Source of the DNA: Streptomyces canus 299MFChir4.1
GTDB taxonomy: Bacteria; Actinomycetota; Actinomycetes; Streptomycetales; Streptomycetaceae
Assembly (NCBI RefSeq): GCF_000383615.1
Contig: NZ_KB911613.1
Span: forward strand, 30,222-94,221
Length of the DNA: 64,000 bases
Reading direction: 5' to 3'
The notes under the pieces are model-generated. The model was not told the DNA's origin. It searched no databases and saw only the letters and a program-made list of their open reading frames with translations. The position numbers and the translations under genes were made by a program. Each line of letters begins with the position of its first letter. The stretch's first letter is position 1. Below, in pieces: positions 18,839 through 25,963 of the stretch.

Positions 18839-19774
18839 ATGAGATTGCAACGGGGGAGAAGGAACCAGGCGTGGAAGCAGGTACTAAGCACCGAAGAAGG
18901 CGGGGAATTCCTCGCAGAGAAGTTACCGGCGCGTATGAGAGGAGTGCTCGTCCTCGCCGCTCTGCCGGGCGCACTCGGCCTGCTCGGCGTGCTTCCGCGG
19001 CCCACCCAACTCGACCTCGCCGTCACCGCGTCCGTCGTCCTGTGTGTCCTGGCCCTCATGGGACAGGCCTGGGGCAGATACCCGCGGTGGCGTCGGGAAC
19101 CTTCCACCGGGACGCCCGAGTCCCCGCCCGCCCTCGGCGAACGGCTGGTCGCCGCGCGGGAGGACGAGCGCAACCGACTGCGGGACGACCTGCACGACAG
19201 CCTCGGCCCGGCGCTGGCGAGCATCAGACTCCGTCTCGACGTCGCCGCCGAGCGGGTCGCCCAGCCGGCCACCCGCCAGCTCATCCTGGACGCGGCGGCC
19301 GAGACCTCGCGCACCGTCGACGACATGCGGCGCATCATCGACGACCTGCGTCCGCCGGAACTGGAGAGCGAGGGCCTCGAAGGCGCCCTGCTGAAACTCG
19401 TGCACCGGGCCGGCGTCGGCGGCGAACTGGCGGTGCACGCCCAACTGCCGTCACCCGGAACCGCGCGGGAGCTCACCTTCGCCACCGAGCTCGCCGTCTT
19501 CCGCATCGCGGGCGAGGCCCTCACGAACGTCGTACGGCACGCGCGGGCCCGCACCGCCACCGTACGGCTGACCGAGCACGACGAGGGCATCGTCCTGGAG
19601 GTGACCGACGACGGTGTCGGTCCGCCCGTCGGCAAGGCCCGCCGGCGCGGTGTCGGTCTCGCCTCCATGGCCCGCCGGGCCGAGGAGGTGGGCGGCCGCT
19701 GCGAGGTACTGCCCCGGCCCGACGGCCGACCCGGAACCCTCGTCCGCGTGACCCTCCCCCGGAGCGAAGCGTGA
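18839..19774 (+). CDS. sensor histidine kinase of the NarL-partner type
   Basis: About 311 residues. Two hydrophobic segments (about residues 34-75) form a short membrane anchor without a large sensor domain. The dimerisation/phosphoacceptor region carries EDERNRLRDDLHDSLGPAL, with His in DLHDS, as in HisKA_3 kinases, followed by an ATPase domain ending near GVGLASMARRAEEVGG. The start is uncertain: ATG 18839 has only a weak ribosome site, and an in-frame ATG lies at 18935. If 18839 is right, codon 29 is a TTA. The downstream regulator overlaps by GTGA. Being the first gene of the lasso locus, it is the likely control system for the precursor promoters. Confidence 0.88.
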   Translation: MRLQRGRRNQAWKQVLSTEEGGEFLAEKLPARMRGVLVLAALPGALGLLGVLPRPTQLDLAVTASVVLCVLALMGQAWGRYPRWRREPSTGTPESPPALGERLVAAREDERNRLRDDLHDSLGPALASIRLRLDVAAERVAQPATRQLILDAAAETSRTVDDMRRIIDDLRPPELESEGLEGALLKLVHRAGVGGELAVHAQLPSPGTARELTFATELAVFRIAGEALTNVVRHARARTATVRLTEHDEGIVLEVTDDGVGPPVGKARRRGVGLASMARRAEEVGGRCEVLPRPDGRPGTLVRVTLPRSEA

Positions 19775-20433
19775 CCATACGTGTGTTCGTGGTGGACGAC
19801 CATCCGCTGTTCCGCGCCGGTGTGCGGCTGGCCACGGAGGACGTCGAGGACCTCGAGGTGGTGGGCGAGGCGGAGAGCGCCGAGGAGGCCGTACGCGCCC
19901 TCGTGCACGAACGCGTGCGCGCCGACGTGGTCCTGATGGACGTACAGATGCCGGACGCCTCCGGGATCTCCGTGGTCGCGGCCATCACCGCCGCCCAGCA
20001 CCTCGGTACCGAGAGACCCAGGGTGCTCATGATGTCCATGTCGGACGACGACGACATGGTCGTCGCGGCCCTGCGCGCGGGCGCTCACGGCTATCTCGTC
20101 AAAGGAGCGCCCAGGGCCGAACTCGTCGGGGCGCTGCGCACCGTCGCCCGCAAGGGCGCGGTGTTCAGTCCCGCCGTGGCCGCGCGGATGAGCAGTTACT
20201 TCTCCGCGGTGCACGAGTTGCCCGGCCGGGCGGCCTTTCCGCAACTGACCGAACGCGAACGGGAGATCCTCGACCTGATCGCCCGCGGCTACACCAACCG
20301 GCGGATCGCCCGCGAGCTGGTGCTGGCCGAGAAGACCGTCCGCAACCACGTGTCCCACGTCTTCGCCAAGATCCAGGTCACCGACCGGGCAGCCGCCGTG
20401 GTCAGGGCCCGGGACGCGGGTCTGGGCTCGTGA
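19771..20433 (+). CDS. NarL/LuxR-family response regulator
   Basis: 220 residues. The receiver domain has the acidic pair after FVVDDHP, the phospho-acceptor in VVLMDVQMP and the conserved Lys in YLVKGA. The C-terminal LuxR helix-turn-helix reads LTEREREILDLIARGYTNRRIARELV. The GTG start overlaps the kinase stop. It lies 45 nt upstream of the first operator-like motif of the lasso precursor promoter, so it is the best candidate to bind it (inference). Confidence 0.92.
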   Translation: MTIRVFVVDDHPLFRAGVRLATEDVEDLEVVGEAESAEEAVRALVHERVRADVVLMDVQMPDASGISVVAAITAAQHLGTERPRVLMMSMSDDDDMVVAALRAGAHGYLVKGAPRAELVGALRTVARKGAVFSPAVAARMSSYFSAVHELPGRAAFPQLTEREREILDLIARGYTNRRIARELVLAEKTVRNHVSHVFAKIQVTDRAAAVVRARDAGLGS

Positions 20434-20477
20434 TCCCGCCCCGCCCACGCCGGTGCGGGACCGGGTCGGGCCCGTGG

Positions 20478-20512
20478 CCCCGGGAGCCCGGGACGACGGG
20501 AGTCCTACGTTG
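20478..20512 (+). promoter_or_regulatory. lasso A1 promoter with operator-like repeat
   Basis: CCCGGG-AG-CCCGGGAC (ending at 20494), then 9 nt, then CCTACGTTG (20504-20512). The same layout occurs before lasso A2 (22696-22729) and, on the minus strand, before the SARP gene. TACGTT (20506-20511) is the proposed -10 element. Confidence 0.6.
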
Positions 20513-20524
20513 GCGAGGCGAACG

Positions 20525-20562
20525 CGGGGCGGGCCGGCGGAAGCGACCGGCGGCCCGCCCCG
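20525..20562 (+). promoter_or_regulatory. 5'-leader hairpin of lasso A1
   Basis: Arms CGGGGCGGGCCG (20525-20536) and CGGCCCGCCCCG (20551-20562) form a 12-bp stem a few bases after the predicted transcription start. It starts 19 nt from the -10 element and spans 38 nt, exactly as in the A2 leader. Confidence 0.65.
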
Positions 20563-20593
20563 GGCCAATCCCCTAGGTAAGGACGGTGACCAC

Positions 20594-20716
20594 ATGGCCA
20601 CGTACGACGAGTACGAGACCCCCGAGCTGGTCGAGGTCGGCGAGTTCTCCGAGCTGACCCTCGGCTGGGACAACCAGTGCGTCGACTGGTTCAATGGCGG
20701 CGCCTGGGTCTGCTGA
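20594..20716 (+). CDS. lasso peptide precursor A1
   Basis: A 40-residue precursor. The leader holds the RRE-recognition pattern YETPELVEVGEF and ends SELTL, with the conserved Thr at -2 before the core. The core is GWDNQCVDWFNGGAWVC (17 residues): Gly1 to Asp8 gives an 8-residue macrolactam, with a 9-residue tail. Cys6 in the ring and Cys17 at the C-terminus can form one ring-tail disulfide, the topology of class III lasso peptides such as BI-32169. AAGGA lies 10 nt before the ATG. The gene has its own promoter, leader hairpin and following hairpin, which suggests a short separate mRNA. Confidence 0.92.
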   Translation: MATYDEYETPELVEVGEFSELTLGWDNQCVDWFNGGAWVC

Positions 20717-20766
20717 CCCGGCTTCACCACCTGTACCACACACCGGCCCTGACAGGCCGTTCCACC

Positions 20767-20818
20767 CGGTGGCGGTGGAGGGGAACCCCCTGGGGAACTC
20801 CCCTCCGCCGCCACCGGC
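20767..20818 (+). terminator. strong hairpin after lasso A1
   Basis: A 19-bp stem (20767-20785 with 20800-20818, one G-U pair) encloses a 14-nt loop. It lies 50 nt after the A1 stop and before the exporter gene, so it probably limits read-through and protects the precursor mRNA. Confidence 0.7.
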
Positions 20819-20902
20819 GCGTTCACGCCCGCCGGTTCGGTCCCGGGGATGACATCCTCCGGCCCGATGTGCGCGGCCGGGGTGCCCGCCATGGTGGGGA
20901 TC

Positions 20903-21844
20903 ATGATTGAGGTACAGCGACTCACCAAACGGTACGGGGCCACCCTGGCCGTGGACGGGCTGTCGTTCACGGTCGAGCCAGGCCGTGTGACGGGCTTTCT
21001 GGGACCCAACGGGGCGGGCAAGTCCACCACCATGCGGACCATGATCGGGCTCGACCGGCCGACCTCCGGCCAGGTCCTGATCGACGGCCGGTCCTACGCT
21101 CAGCTACGCCATCCGCTGTGCGAGGTGGGCGCGTTGCTCGAAGCCAGGGGTCTGCACGGTGGCCGCAGCGCCCGCGCGCACCTGCTGGGCCTCGCCCGCA
21201 GCAACCGCATCCCCAAGCAGCGCGTGGACGAGGTCCTGGACACGGTCGGCCTCACCGACGCCGCCGACCGGCGCACCGCGGGCTTCTCCCTCGGCATGTC
21301 GCAGCGGCTCGGCGTGGCCTCCGCGCTCCTCGGCGACCCGCCCGTCCTGCTCCTGGACGAGCCGGTCAACGGACTCGACCCCGAGGGCATTCTCTGGATC
21401 CGCGGGCTGATGAAGAAACTCGCCGCGGAAGGACGCACGGTCTTCGTCTCCAGCCATCTCATGAGCGAGATGGCGCTCACCGCCGAGCACCTCATCGTCA
21501 TCGGCCGGGGCAGACTCCTCGCCGACACCTCGGTCGAGCAGTTCATCGCCCGCAACTCCAACGCGTACATCCTCGTCCGCACCCCCGAACCCGAGCGCAT
21601 GCGCGAGGTGCTCACCGAGGCCGGCATCCCCACCGACGACGGTCCCGACGGCACCCTCGAAGCGGTCGGCGCCTCCTCGGAGACGGTCGGCCGCCTCGCC
21701 TCCCGGCACGGCGTCACCGTCTACGAGATCAGCCCCCGCTCGGCCTCGCTGGAAGAGGCATTCATGCAACTCACCGCGGACGCCGCCGAGTACCGCGCCG
21801 ACAAGGCTGACCAGGCCGACGAGGCCGACGAGGAGGTGCGCTGA
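20903..21844 (+). CDS. ABC transporter ATP-binding protein (exporter 1)
   Basis: 313 residues from ATG 20903, which has GGTGGGGA just upstream. Walker A GPNGAGKST, a Q-loop region, the degenerate signature FSLGMSQRLG and Walker B LLLDEPVNGLDPEG are seen, then a C-terminal regulatory part typical of drug/bacteriocin exporters (BcrA/CcmA type). The C-terminus is acidic and repetitive (ADKADQADEADEE). It pairs with the permease 2 nt downstream and sits between the two lasso precursors, so lasso export or self-immunity is likely. Confidence 0.92.
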   Translation: MIEVQRLTKRYGATLAVDGLSFTVEPGRVTGFLGPNGAGKSTTMRTMIGLDRPTSGQVLIDGRSYAQLRHPLCEVGALLEARGLHGGRSARAHLLGLARSNRIPKQRVDEVLDTVGLTDAADRRTAGFSLGMSQRLGVASALLGDPPVLLLDEPVNGLDPEGILWIRGLMKKLAAEGRTVFVSSHLMSEMALTAEHLIVIGRGRLLADTSVEQFIARNSNAYILVRTPEPERMREVLTEAGIPTDDGPDGTLEAVGASSETVGRLASRHGVTVYEISPRSASLEEAFMQLTADAAEYRADKADQADEADEEVR

Positions 21845-21846
21845 TC

Positions 21847-22617
21847 ATGCCGGACACCCGCGCGGCCATCGCGTTCGAATGGACCAAGATCCGCAGTGTG
21901 CGCTCCTCTTTGTGGAGCCTCGTCCTGTGCTTCCTCACCAGCGTCCTCATCGCCCTGCTCTTCGGCTGGGTCCTGCGGGGCGCCTACGACGACATGAGCG
22001 CCCGGAGCAAGGCCGACTTCGACCCCGTCGGCTCCGGGTTCAACGGACTGCGGCTCGGGATGATCGCCCTGGTCTGCTTCGGGGTGCTCACGGTCACCGG
22101 TGAGTACAGCAGCGGCACCGTCCGCAGCTCGCTCGCGGCCGTCCCGCGGCGCGGGGTCTTCTACGCCGCCAAAATCCTCACCGGTACCGGCATCGCCTTC
22201 GTGGCCTCGGTCGTGGTCGTCCTGGTCACCTTCTTCACGGCGCAGGCCGCGATCGGCTCCGACCACAACGCCGCCCTCACCGACGACGGGGTGCTGCGCG
22301 CCGTCATCGGGTCGGTCCTCTACATGACTCTGCTGTGCGCCTTCTCAATGGGGCTGGCGACCGTGCTGCGCGGCTCCGCCCTCACCCTCGGCATCCTCGT
22401 GCCGCTGTTCTTCATGGTCTCCGAGATCCTCAACAACCTGCCCGGGGTGCAGAAGGCGGCCCAGTTCCTGCCCGACGCCGCCGGCGGGATCATCATGCGC
22501 CGGGAACCCCAGGACCACATGATCCTCACCGCCTGGAGCGGGATGGCGGTGCTCGCCGCGTGGGTGGCGCTGGCACTGCTGGGCGGATATCTGGCCCTGA
22601 AGCGGCGCGACGCCTGA
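21847..22617 (+). CDS. ABC transporter permease (exporter 1)
   Basis: 256 residues with about six hydrophobic segments, of the ABC-2 type (NatB/BcrB-like). The N-terminus FEWTKIRSVRSSLWSL is typical: a short cytoplasmic start before TM1. It follows the ATPase gene by 2 nt and ends about 80 nt before the A2 promoter motif. Confidence 0.88.
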   Translation: MPDTRAAIAFEWTKIRSVRSSLWSLVLCFLTSVLIALLFGWVLRGAYDDMSARSKADFDPVGSGFNGLRLGMIALVCFGVLTVTGEYSSGTVRSSLAAVPRRGVFYAAKILTGTGIAFVASVVVVLVTFFTAQAAIGSDHNAALTDDGVLRAVIGSVLYMTLLCAFSMGLATVLRGSALTLGILVPLFFMVSEILNNLPGVQKAAQFLPDAAGGIIMRREPQDHMILTAWSGMAVLAAWVALALLGGYLALKRRDA

Positions 22618-22695
22618 ACCGGCCCGTCGCCCGTCGCCCGTCGTACGGCGGTACGGCGCTTCGGCGGTATGGCAGGACCCAGTCGGGACGCCGCG

Positions 22696-22729
22696 CCCAG
22701 GAGCCCGGGACGGCGGGCTGCCTACCTTG
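22696..22729 (+). promoter_or_regulatory. lasso A2 promoter with operator-like repeat
   Basis: CCCAGG-AG-CCCGGGAC (22696-22711), 9 nt, CCTACCTTG (22721-22729). Spacing is identical to the A1 promoter. It lies downstream of the exporter permease gene, so A2 has its own start of transcription. Confidence 0.6.
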
Positions 22730-22741
22730 TGCGTGACCAGG

Positions 22742-22779
22742 GGTGCTGCTGCGGCGAGCCGGCTCGCCGCAGCAGCACC
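22742..22779 (+). promoter_or_regulatory. perfect 38-nt palindrome in lasso A2 leader
   Basis: Two 19-nt arms (22742-22760 and 22761-22779) are exact reverse complements with no spacer. In RNA this is a very stable stem just after the predicted start. It begins 19 nt from the -10 element, as in A1, and ends about 15 nt before the AAGGA ribosome site, which stays free. Confidence 0.75.
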
Positions 22780-22807
22780 TCACCGTCTGAGAAGAAGGAT
22801 GGGAAAC

Positions 22808-22936
22808 ATGGGCATGAACGAGGAGACATACGAGACGCCCGAGCTCGTCGAGGTCGGCGGCTTCGCGGAGCTGACCCTGGGCGCCGGTCCGACGGACTGC
22901 GTCGACTGGTGGGGCGGGGACGCCTGGATCTGCTGA
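22808..22936 (+). CDS. lasso peptide precursor A2
   Basis: A 42-residue precursor. ATG 22808 was chosen because AAGGA lies 8 nt upstream; in-frame ATGs also exist at 22799 and 22814. The leader has YETPELVEVGGF and ends AELTL with Thr at -2. The core is GAGPTDCVDWWGGDAWIC (18 residues): Gly1 to Asp9 gives a 9-residue ring with a 9-residue tail, and Cys7 and Cys18 allow a ring-tail disulfide. The tail resembles siamycin/sviceucin-type class I peptides, but the second Cys pair is missing. Leader and tail closely match A1; the clearest difference is one extra ring residue. Confidence 0.92.
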   Translation: MGMNEETYETPELVEVGGFAELTLGAGPTDCVDWWGGDAWIC

Positions 22937-22975
22937 CCACGCGTGTGAGGCGGTGACCACCGCCGCGCGTCAGGA

Positions 22976-23007
22976 GGCGGGGCGGCACCGCCCGGTGCCG
23001 CCCCGCC
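22976..23007 (+). terminator. hairpin terminator after lasso A2
   Basis: Arms GGCGGGGCGGCACC (22976-22989) and GGTGCCGCCCCGCC (22994-23007) form a perfect 14-bp stem with a 4-nt loop, 40 nt after the A2 stop. No T-run follows. Confidence 0.65.
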
Positions 23008-23121
23008 ACCACACCGGGTGTCGGGGCCGACGCCTCTCGCGCGGTGGCCGAGGCCGCCGCGCGCTCGCACGCCCGCGGTGATCCGCGCGTCCTCTTGGGG
23101 GCGGGTCTGGGTGCGGTGCGT

Positions 23122-23392
23122 CCGGCTGAGCACGGGCTCCGCTGACAACGCGTCCGGTGAGGACGGGCCCCGCTGATGACGCTTACCGGTGAGAACGCGC
23201 TGAAAGCGCGCCTGGCTGAGCCTCGTCCCATCGAGATCCCCCGGTCGAGACCTCGTCCGGGTGAGGACGTGCCCTGCTGAACGTGCCTCGCCGAGGGCCC
23301 GCTCCGCTGCACAAGCGCCTGGTTGAGAACTCGTCGGCTGGGATCTCCTCCCGCGGAGACCCGCCCGGTCGAGGCCCCCTCAGGGTGCGGCG
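23122..23392 (+). repeat. degenerate 15-16 nt tandem array, about 18 units
   Basis: A recurring core, roughly CGG(T/C)(T/C)GAG(A/G)AC-N-CGTC, is seen with the GAG-like triplet phased at 23127, 23143, 23158, 23174, 23190, 23201, 23217, 23232, 23246, 23262, 23278, 23292, 23308, 23324, 23339, 23355, 23370 and 23386. Steps are 14-16 nt except one of 11. Units are far from identical and there are no unique spacers, so it is not a CRISPR. The period is not a multiple of 3, arguing against coding. It fills most of the gap before the cyclase gene. Confidence 0.6.
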
Positions 23393-23442
23393 CATGGCCG
23401 AAGATCCGCCCGCTCGCCCGCAGTCCGACCGAAGAAGGGGAC

Positions 23443-25278
23443 ATGGAGTTTCTGATCCTGCCCGACTGCCCGGAGGCCGAGCCCATCGCCCGCGCGGTGG
23501 CCGCGCCCGGCGTGCGGACCGTCACCCACGCCTCGGGCCGGCCCTGGGTGATCGGCCGCTGGGAGGACACGGAATGCGTCCTCGCCGAGGGCGCCCGCAA
23601 CCGGCTCCTGCTCCTCGGGCCCACCCGCGCCGACCCCGGCGCCGTCGGCCGTCTGCTGGCGCGCGCACACACGCCCCACGACCTCGACGCACTGAGCCGC
23701 TCCCTGCCCGGCAGCTGCCACCTGGCCGCCTCGTTCGACGGCCGCACCCGCACCCAGGGCTCCCTCTCCACCGCCCGGCACGTCTTCCACGCGCGGATCG
23801 GCGGCGTCACCGTGGCCGCGGACAGCCCGAGCGGCCTGACCGCCCTCATGGAGACGCGCCTGGACGAGGACACCCTCGCCCTCCAGCTGCTCCTCCCCGT
23901 CCCCTGGCCGCTCGCCGCACGGACCATGTGGACCGGCGTCCACTCCCTCGGCTTCGGCTGCTGGCTCGACACACGGCCCGACGGCGAGGCGCGCGAGGTC
24001 TCCTGGTGGACACCGCCCGACCCCGAGGTCCCCATCGCCAGAGCGGCCCACACCATCCGCGAAGCTCTCGTCTCCTCCGTGGCCGCTCGCGCCGCGGGCC
24101 AGGACGTCATCGGAGCCGACCTGTCCGGGGGCCTGGACTCCACGAGCCTCTGCTTCCTCGCCGACGCGACCGACGCCCGTCTGCTCACCCACCACTGGGA
24201 ACCGATGGATCGCGCCAACGCCGACGGGAAGTGGGCCAGACGGGCAGCCGAGCTCATGCCGACCGCCCGCCACCGCTTCGTCGACGCCGAGCAGGGGCCG
24301 CTCTGGTACGAGGCCGCGCCCGACCTCGAGGGCGCGAGCGACGACGTAGAGGGCCCCCTCGTGTGGACCCGCAACCGGGCCCACACCGAGAGCCTCGCCC
24401 GCACCGTCCGGGCCGACGGCGTCACCCGGCACCTCATCGGTGTCGGCGGCGACGAACTCTTCGGCGTATCACCCCAGTTCGGCTGGTCCCTGATCCGCAG
24501 CGACCCGCTGCGCGGGATACGGACCATGCGCCGCTTCCGTTCCCTCAACCGCTGGCCGCTCGGCGCCACCGTCCGTTCGCTCGCAGACCGCAGCGCCTTC
24601 GCGGCCACCCTGGCCCGCGCCGCCCGCGACGTCGACGCGCCGTCGGCTCCCCGCTTCACCCCGCCGACCGGCTGGGGACGCGGTGACCCGCGGATGCCCG
24701 ACTGGGCCACCCCCGACGCCGTCGCGACCGTCCGCCGCCTGTTGCGCGAGACCGCCGCCCGGCGCCCCGAGCCGCTGCACCCCGACCGGCTCCAGCACCA
24801 GACGCTGGAGGTCACCGTGCTCAGCGGGCACGCCGCCCGCCAGCTCAACCGCTCCCTGCGCCCCCTGGACATCACGTTCGAGTCACCCTTCCTGGACGAC
24901 CGCGTGCTGGAGGCGGCCCTCTCGTTGCGCGTCGCCGACCGGGTGGTGCCCGGCCGGTACAAGCCGGCCCTCACCGCCGCCCTGCGCCCGGTCGTTCCCG
25001 ACGCCGTGCTCGACCGCCGCGACAAGGGCGCCTTCGGCCAGGAGGTGTACGAGGGGCTGCTCCGCAACCGCGAGCGCATCGCCGGACTCTGCGACGACCT
25101 GTGCCTGGCCGCTCGCGGGCTCGTCGACCCCGCCGCCCTGCGCGCCGCGCTGTACCGGCCCACCCCCGACACCCGCGCGCTCGGCCCCTTCGAGAACACC
25201 CTCGCGTGCGAGACCTGGCTGCGGTCACCGAGTGCCGTCGCCCCACTCGCCGCGACTCCCACCCAAGGACGCCGATGA
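23443..25278 (+). CDS. lasso cyclase (asparagine synthetase homologue, C protein)
   Basis: 611 residues from ATG 23443, which follows GAAGGGG. The N-terminal third is a degenerate glutaminase-like domain lacking the N-terminal catalytic Cys; the C-terminal part is the ATP-pyrophosphatase fold with the PP-loop SGGLDST (about residue 229) and later GVGGDELFG. Lasso C proteins adenylate the ring Asp/Glu side chain and join it to the core Gly1 amine. B1 overlaps its stop by ATGA. A single cyclase must serve both A1 (8-ring) and A2 (9-ring) unless another is outside the window. Confidence 0.95.
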   Translation: MEFLILPDCPEAEPIARAVAAPGVRTVTHASGRPWVIGRWEDTECVLAEGARNRLLLLGPTRADPGAVGRLLARAHTPHDLDALSRSLPGSCHLAASFDGRTRTQGSLSTARHVFHARIGGVTVAADSPSGLTALMETRLDEDTLALQLLLPVPWPLAARTMWTGVHSLGFGCWLDTRPDGEAREVSWWTPPDPEVPIARAAHTIREALVSSVAARAAGQDVIGADLSGGLDSTSLCFLADATDARLLTHHWEPMDRANADGKWARRAAELMPTARHRFVDAEQGPLWYEAAPDLEGASDDVEGPLVWTRNRAHTESLARTVRADGVTRHLIGVGGDELFGVSPQFGWSLIRSDPLRGIRTMRRFRSLNRWPLGATVRSLADRSAFAATLARAARDVDAPSAPRFTPPTGWGRGDPRMPDWATPDAVATVRRLLRETAARRPEPLHPDRLQHQTLEVTVLSGHAARQLNRSLRPLDITFESPFLDDRVLEAALSLRVADRVVPGRYKPALTAALRPVVPDAVLDRRDKGAFGQEVYEGLLRNRERIAGLCDDLCLAARGLVDPAALRAALYRPTPDTRALGPFENTLACETWLRSPSAVAPLAATPTQGRR

Positions 25279-25535
25279 CCTACACCCTGGAACCCGAAGT
25301 GATCGCCACCGACGTCGAGGACGGCATCGTCCTCCTCGACCAGCGCACCGGCCGCTATTTCCAGCTCAACCGTTCCGGCGCGACCACCCTGCGGCTGCTC
25401 CTCGACGGCAACTCGCCCGACCGGGCCGCCGAGACACTCGCCGCCGGCCGCCCCGCGGCCGTCGGTCGCGCCCGCGTCGACGTCAGTGCCCTGCTGGAAT
25501 CCCTGCTGAAGGCACGGCTGGTGGTGCGCTCATGA
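25275..25535 (+). CDS. lasso B1 (RRE/PqqD-like leader-binding protein)
   Basis: 86 residues, PqqD-like: MTYTLEPEVIATDVEDGIVLLDQ, then GRYFQLNRSGA and a helical C-terminus. In split lasso systems B1 binds the precursor leader (YxxPxLxxxGxxxxxT) and delivers it to B2 and C. It overlaps C by ATGA and B2 by ATGA, so the three are translationally coupled. Confidence 0.93.
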   Translation: MTYTLEPEVIATDVEDGIVLLDQRTGRYFQLNRSGATTLRLLLDGNSPDRAAETLAAGRPAAVGRARVDVSALLESLLKARLVVRS

Positions 25536-25963
25536 GCATGCCCGTCGTCTCCGAACGGTCCGGCCGGATCAGCTGGCACCGACACCTCACCGCCCGCTGT
25601 GCGGTCGGCGCGGCCCACCTGCTCGCCAAGGTGCCGCCAAGCCGGCTGCGCCGCCTTCTGCGGACCGTTTCCCGCGGCTCCCGGCCCGCCACCGCCGCCC
25701 AGACCCTGGACGCCCGCACCTCCGTGGTGTCGGTGAGCGCCTGGTGCGCCGGACAGGGCTGCCTGGAGCGGTCCATCGCCACTGTCCTGCTGTGCAGGCT
25801 GCACGGTACGTGGCCGGACTGGTGCACCGGCGTGCGCACCCGGCCCTTCCGCGCCCACGCCTGGGTCGAGGCGGAGGGGCGGCCGGTCGGCGAGCCCGAG
25901 GACACCGGACTGTTTCGCGCCATGATCAGCGTCCGCCACCCCGCCACGGAGCAGCCCCGATGA
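25532..25963 (+). CDS. lasso B2 leader peptidase (transglutaminase-like)
   Basis: 143 residues with the transglutaminase-like fold of split McjB proteins. The catalytic Cys is in GQGCLERS and the His in FRAHAWVEAEG; the third residue is probably the Asp in EPEDTG, 15 residues after the His. It removes the leader after the -1 residue of the precursor to free Gly1. It overlaps B1 upstream and the exporter-2 ATPase downstream (ATGA each). Confidence 0.92.
   Translation: MSMPVVSERSGRISWHRHLTARCAVGAAHLLAKVPPSRLRRLLRTVSRGSRPATAAQTLDARTSVVSVSAWCAGQGCLERSIATVLLCRLHGTWPDWCTGVRTRPFRAHAWVEAEGRPVGEPEDTGLFRAMISVRHPATEQPR

Noticed and set aside
17878..21042. Very long open frame on the minus strand over the glycosyltransferase and first two-component genes (over 1000 codons)
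   Set aside because: It is antisense to well-recognised genes, is Arg/Ser/Pro-rich with no domain, and reflects the third-position GC bias of the true genes.
23122..23392. CRISPR array
   Set aside because: Units are only 15-16 nt, diverged, and have no unique spacers; no cas genes nearby.
22722..25262. Long minus-strand frame covering A2, the repeat array and the cyclase
   Set aside because: Antisense to the lasso cyclase; low-complexity Arg/Ser content only.
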